Source: an uncultured Steroidobacter sp. (GTDB lineage Bacteria > Pseudomonadota > Gammaproteobacteria > Steroidobacterales > Steroidobacteraceae). Taken from it: 64,000 nucleotides of DNA. The notes beneath the pieces were generated by a model. The model ran no database searches. It saw only the letters and a list, made by a program, of their open reading frames with translations, and was not told where the DNA came from. The stretch is taken from assembly GCF_937958065.1 (NCBI RefSeq), contig NZ_CALFXI010000051.1:73015-137014 (forward strand). The letters are read 5' to 3'. This document shows positions 58,401-64,000 of the stretch, piece by piece. The position numbers were made by a program, and so were the translations under genes. The stretch's first letter is position 1. Every line of letters starts with the position of its first letter.

Positions 58401-59118
58401 TCAAGCATCGAGCGAACGCACGCAGAAGCGGGACTCGGTGACGACCGACGATCTGCTCGCCGAGGTCGCCGAGCTGCGTCGTGCGGTGAGAAGCGCTCAG
58501 CGCTCGAGCGAGGACCAGGGCGGTCAGGCGGGTCAGCAAAGCGATTCGCGCCAGCGCCCGGGCGACCAGCCCGGCAATAGTGACTCGCGGACCGCAGGCT
58601 TGAACGAGCAGCAACAGGGCGGCGACAACAGCGAAGGCCAGCAGGCCGATGGCAGCAAGGGCGCGCCGGGCTCGCGCCAAGGCGACACGTCACAGACGCG
58701 GAGTTCCCGCGGCGGCACCGCTGGTGCCCAGAATGGACTGAGTGCGTGGAATCCCATCGTTCCCGCGCGTGGGCTGAACACGCTCGAAGATGGCCGCGGC
58801 TCGCTCGCTCGACAGACCGCCGCGATCAGCCAGCGCATTCGGGATCTCACCAATCGCATGACTGGCGGCGAGCTGACCAACGCGGAGATCGAGGCGCTGC
58901 GCCGTCACGCCAATCAATTGCGCCGGCTGAGCGGCGATCCGCTGGCGGACCAGGGCGAGGCCATGTTGAAGGCTGTCGATCAGATCGAGCTGACGGCCTT
59001 GAATGCGGCAGCCCGCGCCAGAGGCAATACGCCGGCGCACGCGACTCTGCCGTCGCCCGAATCGCCGCGTTATCGCGAAGCTGTGGCCGAGTACTACCGT
59101 CGCTTGGGGAACCGCTGA
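55468..59118 (+). CDS. Giant DUF4175 family membrane protein
   Basis: A 1216-residue protein from the ATG at 55468. Three N-terminal helices (about 22-44, 52-74 and 143-165), then beta-rich periplasmic domains (about 190-500), a Gly run near 501-512, and a long coiled coil (about 520-740) with Gln-, Ser- and Glu-rich low-complexity stretches near 734-790 and 1010-1085. The C-terminus is again helical. The length and these features match DUF4175 proteins of MoxR clusters. Overlaps the BatA-like gene by 4 bases. Confidence 0.9.
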   Translation: MTSRERLESYLAELRSRLRAHIYLRAGAVGAAGTLLLTAAAVWLFNREGFAASIAISARVALVVLLLLVALLLLWLPLRRLKRDDGSQVFEQHLPEERGRIQTYLDSRRREAEGQRSPLIELLAADAAAIAEKTPPTAIVSQRRFMLAASIAAVAVVALGLMLSVGPSYWGFGSRHLLLGADLPRQAIALKRVTVHPGNATVRRNSDVAIEATVEGFRPEQTQVFVRFADQDKWEAAPMRAAEAGQFDFKLYAVRGPLTYYVEADGVRSAEHNIGVVDLPRIQRVRLTYQYPEWTGLETMTDEESRDIRAVSGTDVKVEVFADAPLDAPALIVDGQSQELEQAGNANVGTIAVNEPGKYQIGARVANEFVALSDEYNIEIVADEKPTIEIRKPGRDWRATSIEEVPVHIKAEDDFKLRDVSLLYSVNGGEWQKMPVGGGVKSSEKESLLSMEELGEKAAGSQRLVPGDLVSYYAVARDRKQTVQTDLFMVQVQPFERTFKQGGGSGGGGGGMGDEQGAISERQREILLATWNLQRSDERNNRTREQLEDSARMLAEFQTTLSTQARTLAQRTRARMDVESDERVKTFVESLERAAGLMEPAAGHLSAFRLQDAVTPEQQALQQLLRAESAFREVQVSMQQDGGGEGSQAARNFSEMFELEMDVEKSQYESESQLKQQNTQAELSEAVRKLKELAERQEKLAEQQRNAQALQEQRWQQEQLRREAEDLRRRLNELNRQQQSSQQQQANNSRQGQSGSSGSNSSSSGSKGQRSSDSNSQERSQVEQALQSVEQALDQMRAANQSQGENSSNSESAKAASKHLRQALKQIDQPDASHLDEALERFAERSGKMLEDQRRIESELYKATSQANESPFRAGSRGGLSQREIRDLVESKQRMASELSELQGDMRGAVHEHRGKTPKTTQRLSEIVRDIEGSDVMYRLNRSAAEIYYGRAREAAPREGLITDALETLERDLRDASAQASSERTQKRDSVTTDDLLAEVAELRRAVRSAQRSSEDQGGQAGQQSDSRQRPGDQPGNSDSRTAGLNEQQQGGDNSEGQQADGSKGAPGSRQGDTSQTRSSRGGTAGAQNGLSAWNPIVPARGLNTLEDGRGSLARQTAAISQRIRDLTNRMTGGELTNAEIEALRRHANQLRRLSGDPLADQGEAMLKAVDQIELTALNAAARARGNTPAHATLPSPESPRYREAVAEYYRRLGNR

Positions 59119-59142
59119 CCTTGAGAGTTGCAGGCGGCAACC

Positions 59143-59976
59143 ATGAGCAACCTGCTTCCCCTCTCGATCCTGGCCGCCAGCGCCTTCGGGGCGCTCGGCG
59201 CGCTTGCCGGCGGTAACCTCGTCACTGGCGATGGCGGGCGCGCGTCCATCCCCGCCAATCTGTCGCAGCTCAGTATCGCTCGCGCCATCTACGACAGCGA
59301 AGGCGGCATGGGCGAGGCGTATTACGCCTACGACGGCCGGGTGTGGGCGCGCTGGGAAACGGACTTTCCGGAAGGCGACGACAACTTCAGTCACCGCCTC
59401 AAGCAGCTGACGCGCATCAACGTGGCACCCAAGGCGGTCAGCCGCCTGTTGACCGCGCCGGATCTCGGCGACTTCCCCCTGCTCTACATGTCCGACCCCG
59501 GTTACATGGTCATCACCGAACAGGAGCGCGCCGCCTTCGCGCATTATCTGCAGCGCGGCGGTTTCGTCTGGGTCGACGATTTCTGGGGCGATGCCGAATG
59601 GCAGCAGTTCGCCAACGTGATGCGCACCGTGCTGCCGAATCGCGAATGGCGCGTGCTCACGCCCGACCATCCCATCTTTCACACGGTGTTCGATCTGGAA
59701 GAAATGCCGCAGATTCCCGCGCTGCCGTTCGCCACCCCGGGCGGCAGCACGGCCGAATCGCCGGGCGCGCACAAGTTTCCCGCCGGCTCGCTCGATACGC
59801 CGCAGATGCGTGCCTGGCTGGATGACGATGGACGTATCATGGTGCTCGCCACCCACAACACCGATGTCGGCGACGGCTGGGAGCGCGAAGCTTATGGCGA
59901 CTGGTACTTCGAGACCTTCTCCACGCGCTCCTACATGGTCGGTGTCAACGTGGTGGTGTATGCAATGACGCACTGA
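59143..59976 (+). CDS. DUF4159 family exported protein
   Basis: A 277-residue protein from the ATG at 59143 with a hydrophobic N-terminus (about 5-28) acting as a signal or anchor. The DUF4159 core QLSIARAIYDSEGGMGEAYYAYDGRVWARWETDFPEGDDNFSHRLKQLTRINV is followed by GGFVWVDDFWGDAEWQQFANVMRTVLP and ends SYMVGVNVVVYAMTH. A GATase-like fold is proposed for the family. 24 bp after the DUF4175 stop. Confidence 0.93.
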   Translation: MSNLLPLSILAASAFGALGALAGGNLVTGDGGRASIPANLSQLSIARAIYDSEGGMGEAYYAYDGRVWARWETDFPEGDDNFSHRLKQLTRINVAPKAVSRLLTAPDLGDFPLLYMSDPGYMVITEQERAAFAHYLQRGGFVWVDDFWGDAEWQQFANVMRTVLPNREWRVLTPDHPIFHTVFDLEEMPQIPALPFATPGGSTAESPGAHKFPAGSLDTPQMRAWLDDDGRIMVLATHNTDVGDGWEREAYGDWYFETFSTRSYMVGVNVVVYAMTH

Positions 59977-59990
59977 GCCCGCGCGCGATC

Positions 59991-60173
59991 ATGACCAATG
60001 TCATCAATCTGAAAAAAGCCAAGCAGAAGCGCGCCGAGGGCAAGACGCTGTGCTCGTCCGGCTTTCACAAATGGGAAGTGCTGTCCGGGCGCCGTTTCGA
60101 TGTGAAGCAAGGTCGTCTGGTGAGCACCGAGCGCTGCAAACGCTGCGGTGAAGAACGCATCAAACTCACCTGA
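59991..60173 (+). CDS. 60-residue zinc-ribbon-like protein
   Basis: A small basic protein: an N-terminal NLKKAKQKRAEGK helix, then C21, H26, C49 and C52 (LCSSGFHKW and RCKRCGEE) that could bind one zinc ion. Not a family I can name with confidence. It starts 14 bp after the DUF4159 stop and so probably belongs to the same transcript. Confidence 0.75.
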   Translation: MTNVINLKKAKQKRAEGKTLCSSGFHKWEVLSGRRFDVKQGRLVSTERCKRCGEERIKLT

Positions 60174-60220
60174 GCGTTAGCACCGCACGCGTCATTGCCA
60201 TCGCAGGCATACTACCGGTC

Positions 60221-62044
60221 GTGGCAGCCGAAGCAGACAAGATCAATACGGAAGTCGAAAGGACGCGGTCGCGTTGGGCGCTGGCGTACGCCTGGGTTTC
60301 GGGGCTGATTGCATACGCCGTCGCCATCTATCTTGCGAGCAAGGAGCTGCAGATCTGGATCAACGATCTGGCCTGGACGCTCGCCGCCGCCACTGCCGCA
60401 TGTTGCTGCTTCCGCACAGCCCGCCAGGTCGAGCCCGAACGCCGTCGCGCCTGGCTGTGGATTACCGCCGCCTGCGCCAGCTGGCTGTTGGGCCAGCTGC
60501 ATTGGAACTATGTGCACTTGATCCTGAAAGTGCAGCAGCCCTTTCCGAGCCTCAATCAGATCTTCTACACCGGCTTCGCCCTCTTCATCATGATCGGCGT
60601 GATGCAGTTGCCCGAGGCGCGCCAGCGCGAGCCGTTTACGCTGAAGCATGCGGGCAACCTGGGCCTCGTGACTTGCTGCCTGGCAGTTACCGTGGTGCTC
60701 GGCATGCTGGAGCCAGCGCTGCAGAATCGAAGTGTCAGCGCCACGTTTCTGTGGCTGGGCGTCGCGCACACCGTGCTGGTCGCGGGGACGTTTCTATTCA
60801 CGCTCAGTGCACTGTGGACCTTCCGCTGGGGCTCGTCGTGGACACCCATGCTGCTGGTGGTCATCGGCACCTGCATCTATGCGGTATCGAACTTCGCTTA
60901 CGCACATTCGCTGCTGACCGACAGCTATTTGCCCGGGGACGTGGTCAACGCCAGCTGGCTGCTCATGTTCGGATTGATCGCAGGCGCGGCGCACGAGCAG
61001 GCGTGGCTCAGCAAACGCGAGCAAGGCGACATCAAGCAGAAGACGCGAGTGCGGGAGCGCTGGCTCGAAGCCGTGATGCCGGCGCTGCTGATCGTCATCA
61101 TGATCGCGGTGGCGCTGAGCACTTCGGCGACCTTCACGCCGCGGGTCGTCTGGCTGTCGGCCACGATTTTCATTCTGTTCGCGATCATCCTGGGCGCACG
61201 CGAGGCGTGGATTCAGAGCGAATCGCAGCAGCTCACGGACCAGCTGATAAGCGCCAACCAGCAGCTGCAGGATGCAAACCTCGAGCTGCGCCACAGCGAA
61301 CAGCGCTTTCGCGAGCTGACCACGGCACTGGAACACCGCGTCGGCGAGCGCACCACCGAGCTCAAGCGCGCCTACGAGGAGCTCGAAGGTTTCTCGTACG
61401 CCGTTGCGCATGACTTGAAGGCGCCGCTGCGGGCGATCAACGGCTTCGCGCACTTGCTCGAACAGGAGATGCAAGGACAGCTGACCGAGCGCGCGCGTGA
61501 GCACCTGTCACGCATTCGGAACGGCTCGCTGAAAATGTCGACGTTGATCGACGATCTGCTGTCCTATTCGCACATCGACCGGCGCGGTCTGCAGGCCAGC
61601 GTCGTCAGCCTGCCGTCACTGGTGGACCAGGTGCTGAGCCCGTATCAGGACGAGATTCAACGCCGCGGCATCGTGATGACGGTGGTCGTCGAGCCGATGA
61701 CGGTCCGCGTCGACGCCAGTGGCCTGTCGCTGGCGCTGCGTAATCTGGTCGAGAACGCGCTGAAGTACACGCGCGACACCAGGAACCCGCGCATCGCGGT
61801 CGTGTGTCGTCGTAAGGATCGCGGTGTGTTGCTAGCCGTGACCGACAACGGCATCGGCTTCGACATGCAGTATCACGACCACATTTTCAAACTGTTCCAA
61901 CGGCTGCACCGGGACGATCAATACCCCGGCACCGGCATTGGACTGGCACTGGTGCGCAAGGCGATCGAGCGACTCGGCGGCAAAGTGTGGGCGCAAAGCA
62001 CGCCGGGCGAAGGCTCGACGTTCACCATCGAGCTGCCCGGCTAG
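60221..62044 (+). CDS. Multi-spanning sensor histidine kinase
   Basis: A 607-residue kinase from a GTG start with about ten membrane helices in the first 330 residues, a coiled-coil linker (about 335-390), HisKA with SYAVAHDLKAPLRAINGFAHLLEQ (phospho-His about 401) and HATPase (LRNLVENALKYTRD, DNGIGFDMQ, GTGIGLALVRKAIERLGG). No receiver and no regulator gene nearby. It follows the MoxR operon by 47 bp and might be cotranscribed. Its stop overlaps the convergent MFS gene by 4 bases. Confidence 0.9.
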   Translation: MAAEADKINTEVERTRSRWALAYAWVSGLIAYAVAIYLASKELQIWINDLAWTLAAATAACCCFRTARQVEPERRRAWLWITAACASWLLGQLHWNYVHLILKVQQPFPSLNQIFYTGFALFIMIGVMQLPEARQREPFTLKHAGNLGLVTCCLAVTVVLGMLEPALQNRSVSATFLWLGVAHTVLVAGTFLFTLSALWTFRWGSSWTPMLLVVIGTCIYAVSNFAYAHSLLTDSYLPGDVVNASWLLMFGLIAGAAHEQAWLSKREQGDIKQKTRVRERWLEAVMPALLIVIMIAVALSTSATFTPRVVWLSATIFILFAIILGAREAWIQSESQQLTDQLISANQQLQDANLELRHSEQRFRELTTALEHRVGERTTELKRAYEELEGFSYAVAHDLKAPLRAINGFAHLLEQEMQGQLTERAREHLSRIRNGSLKMSTLIDDLLSYSHIDRRGLQASVVSLPSLVDQVLSPYQDEIQRRGIVMTVVVEPMTVRVDASGLSLALRNLVENALKYTRDTRNPRIAVVCRRKDRGVLLAVTDNGIGFDMQYHDHIFKLFQRLHRDDQYPGTGIGLALVRKAIERLGGKVWAQSTPGEGSTFTIELPG

Positions 62045-63267
62045 GAATTCACCGTTGCCCGCCGCCACACCTGCTCGATGCGAGCCGGGACGGGTTTGTG
62101 ATCCAGCATACGAACGACCAGCAGCGTGCCGAGCAACGCGAGTATCGATCCCAACGTGAACGCGGGCGCATAGCCGACGGCGTCGGCCACTGCCGCCCCC
62201 GAGATGTTGCCGATCGGACCCATTACTACGACCAGACTTGCGAACAAGGTGTAATCGGTGCCGGCGTGCTCGGGATCGGACGCGTCCATCATCAGCGTGA
62301 ACAACGCGACCGTCGCCATCGTGCCGATCACCCCTTCGCAGATGGTCGCCACCCAGAGCAGCGACACGCCGCCCATCCCTAACGCGGCGACGATATAGAG
62401 CGTGTACGACGCTGCCTGCGCGACACCACTCGCAAGCACCGCCGTGCGACGGCCGGCACTGTAGGCGAGCCAACCGCCGATGATCGCGCCGAACAAGCTG
62501 GTCGCGGAACCGACCGTGCCTTTCATCAGGGCGATGGCTTCCTTGTTCATGCCCTGATCGATGAGAAACGGGCCGAGCAGCGTGGCGACCATCTGATCGC
62601 CGAAGCGATATAAAAAAATGATGACGGCGAAGCGCAGGATGCCCGGCTGCATCAGTCGCCTCAGCCAGCCAATGAGTAGCTCACCGGCGCTATACCTCGC
62701 GGCAGTCGCCGTGGTCGTTTCTTTCAGCAGAAATGTCGGCAGCACCGTGAGCGTCAGCAGGCCGGCCATGCAAAGGAACGTCACCTGCCAGTTGGTGCGC
62801 GCAAACACGCTCAGAAGCAAACCGCCGCCGAGAATCATGCCGAAGCGGTACGCACCGACCTGAATGGCATTCGCGAGCCCCCGCTCCTTCGTGTCGAGCA
62901 TGCGAACCGCCAGTCCATCGGTGATCACGTCCTGGGAGGCGGCCAGCACGTTGAAGGCGAATGCGGCGACGATCAGTACCATCAGCCCGTCGCTTGGATC
63001 GGCCTGGGTCAGAAGTAAAGCGCCGGCGATGGAGGCGAGCTGAAACCCGAGCAGCCAGGCCCGACGAGTGCCGGTGTGATCGAGAACGGGCGCCCAGAGA
63101 AACTTCAGCACCCAGGGAAGAGCGACGAAGCTGAGCAGGCTGATTTGCGTGAGCGAGTAGCCGGCTTCACGCAGAAGCACGGGAAGCGCGAGGGTGAAGA
63201 ACCCGAAGGGGATGCCCTGCGCCATGTAAAGCGCGATCAGCAGGGTGATCTTGTAACTGCGCGGCAT
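62041..63267 (-). CDS. MFS transporter, AmpG-like
   Basis: A 408-residue twelve-helix permease. The N-terminal ITLLIALYMAQGIPFGFFTLALPVLLREAGYSLTQISLLSFVALPWVLKFLWAPVLDHTG and DVITDGLAVRMLDTKERGLAN are characteristic of AmpG and related acetyl-CoA/muropeptide permeases of the same subfamily. Muropeptide recycling would suit the nearby envelope genes, but a different substrate is possible. Its promoter lies toward the repeat-rich right end. Confidence 0.85.
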   Translation of the reverse strand: MPRSYKITLLIALYMAQGIPFGFFTLALPVLLREAGYSLTQISLLSFVALPWVLKFLWAPVLDHTGTRRAWLLGFQLASIAGALLLTQADPSDGLMVLIVAAFAFNVLAASQDVITDGLAVRMLDTKERGLANAIQVGAYRFGMILGGGLLLSVFARTNWQVTFLCMAGLLTLTVLPTFLLKETTTATAARYSAGELLIGWLRRLMQPGILRFAVIIFLYRFGDQMVATLLGPFLIDQGMNKEAIALMKGTVGSATSLFGAIIGGWLAYSAGRRTAVLASGVAQAASYTLYIVAALGMGGVSLLWVATICEGVIGTMATVALFTLMMDASDPEHAGTDYTLFASLVVVMGPIGNISGAAVADAVGYAPAFTLGSILALLGTLLVVRMLDHKPVPARIEQVWRRATVNS

Positions 63268-63375
63268 CGGGGGTGGCGAGGTCTCGTGAGCGACTGTGGC
63301 TCGTATCTTACGTGGCGATCGAGGCTCGGGGGGCGATGGCGGATCTTGCGTGAATCAACTGGAGGTGTCAGTGGG
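63268..63375. other. Degenerate repeat-like spacer
   Basis: Noncoding, G-rich sequence between the MFS start and the tandem repeats. A stretch near 63327 (TCGGGGGGCGATGGCGG) looks like a decayed start of the 99-bp unit. Confidence 0.4.
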
Positions 63376-63573
63376 TCGGGGCGATGGATGAGCTCTTTGG
63401 ATGAGAGCGCTGGTGGTTGTCGGGTATCGGGTGGGGCTCTTCGGAGAAGAACGTCGGTGGCTTGGTGATGGTGGTCGGGGCGTTGGATTGGGTTCGTCTG
63501 GATAGGAGCGCGGTGGTTGTTGGGCATCTTGGTGGGGGTTCGGAGAAGAGCGTCGGTGGTTTGGCGGTGGCTG
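63376..63573 (+). repeat. Two 99-bp tandem repeats
   Basis: Units 63376-63474 and 63475-63573 both begin TCGGGGCG and share blocks such as GAGCGC...GGTGGTTGT, TTCGGAGAAGA and CGTCGGTGG, roughly 80 percent alike by eye. A third TCGGGG begins at 63574 at the same 99-bp spacing and runs straight into the hairpin-ended unit C. No protein-like frame. Confidence 0.75.
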
Positions 63574-63816
63574 TCGGGGGTCTCGGGAAACTCGCGAGCG
63601 TCTTTACTGTTGGCGGGCTTTGCGTCGATGGCTGCCGCATGATTTGGTCAGTGGCCGTTTCACCGGCGGTGTCGCTCGCCCTTGACGCGCTAACGCGCTG
63701 CGAGCTGCAACGCGCCGCGGCGGACGTACTGCCAGCGTGCAACGGTTTGCTCGAATGGCGGCGGGCTTAGAGTCACGGTGGTTGCGAACTTCCCGAGACC
63801 CCCGACAGCCACCGCC
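63563..63816. repeat. Hairpin-ended repeat unit C, diverged copy
   Basis: Perfect 27-bp terminal inverted repeats at 63563-63589 and 63790-63816. The inner 14 bp (GGGGGTCTCGGGAA) are shared with units A and B; the outer 13 bp are different from A and B but still perfectly self-complementary. The interior is about 85 percent like unit A by eye, with differences around the middle (for example GGTCAGTGGCCG in place of GCTCGGTGGTTA). Confidence 0.85.
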
Positions 63817-63844
63817 CCGAACGAACTGAGGTGAGTTCACCGGA

Positions 63845-63868
63845 GCGGCCGCGCTAAAGCGCGGCCGC
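63845..63868. other. Perfect GC hairpin
   Basis: GCGGCCGCGC, loop TAAA and GCGCGGCCGC: a 10-bp all-GC stem with no T run after it. Noncoding sequence to the window end (63869-64000) shows GCGCAACGCGC-type palindromes like those of the 20821-21315 core but no gene. Confidence 0.65.
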
Positions 63869-64000
63869 AACTGCCGTTGCGACAACGAGCAACGTGAAGT
63901 TTAGAGCTGACCTCGGCTGGGTTGGGGCAGAGTCACGCGCGCAACGCGCAGCTGACGTTTCGGCGGCGTCGGGAGTGTCCTAGCTTCTTCCGGCAGCTTT

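Noticed and set aside
63376..63573. A CRISPR array
   Set aside because: The repeats are 99 bp, diverged and directly adjacent without unique spacers, and no cas gene is nearby.

Overview
The window is high-GC DNA (low 60s percent GC by eye) from a gammaproteobacterial chromosome. The gene neighbourhoods are gammaproteobacterial: mrcA divergent from pilMNOPQ-aroK-aroB, tesA divergent from ybbA-ybbP, and gmk next to yicC near rph. A Steroidobacterales/Nevskiales-like or deep Xanthomonadales-like host is my inference; no rRNA or tRNA gene is present to settle it. Coding is dense, with many 4-base ATGA/GTGA overlaps.

Layout. 1-9.4 kb: gmk (partial) and yicC on the minus strand, a PP2C phosphatase, rph, rdgB, hemW, a noncoding stretch with four DnaA-box-like 9-mers, rpmE, an M48 lipoprotein metalloprotease, gltA and a conserved hypothetical. 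9.4-22.8 kb: mrcA (PBP1A), divergent from the type IV pilus operon pilM-N-O-P-Q, then aroK-aroB-dGTPase, a 1.26 kb noncoding region dominated by a perfect 351-bp inverted repeat, and hemE. 22.8-30 kb: fadD-tesA, ybbA-ybbP, an anti-sigma-like membrane protein and an SRPBCC protein. 30-33.9 kb: an FHA / PP2C / Ser-Thr kinase module like the regulatory arm of type VI secretion but with no secretion genes beside it, then an XRE regulator. 34-44.5 kb: an archaeal/eukaryotic-type prolyl-tRNA synthetase, an EamA transporter, a LytS/LytTR two-component pair, a 45-residue DUF3096 gene, an esterase, a hybrid sensor kinase, small membrane and secreted proteins and a LysR regulator.

44.7-46 kb holds an encapsulin nanocompartment operon (encapsulated ferritin plus shell protein). 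46-60.2 kb is a tightly packed nine-gene run: VWA/GATase-like membrane protein, caspase/legumain-fold protein without the expected catalytic Cys, TPR-HExxH peptidase, MoxR ATPase, DUF58, BatA-like protein, a giant DUF4175 coiled-coil protein, DUF4159 and a zinc-ribbon microprotein, followed by a multi-spanning sensor kinase. This is the best candidate in the window for a poorly described multi-protein machine. An AmpG-like transporter follows, and the window ends in tandem repeats and a third, diverged copy of the hairpin-ended repeat found at 20.5-21.7 kb.

How parts fit together: the pilus operon, PBP1A and the M48 lipoprotein belong to the envelope; gltA, hemE, hemW, aroKB and fadD are core metabolism; encapsulin/EncFtn is an iron store; the MoxR/VWA operon probably acts at the inner membrane as an AAA+-driven maturation or quality-control complex. 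That last function is inferred from family membership and gene order only.
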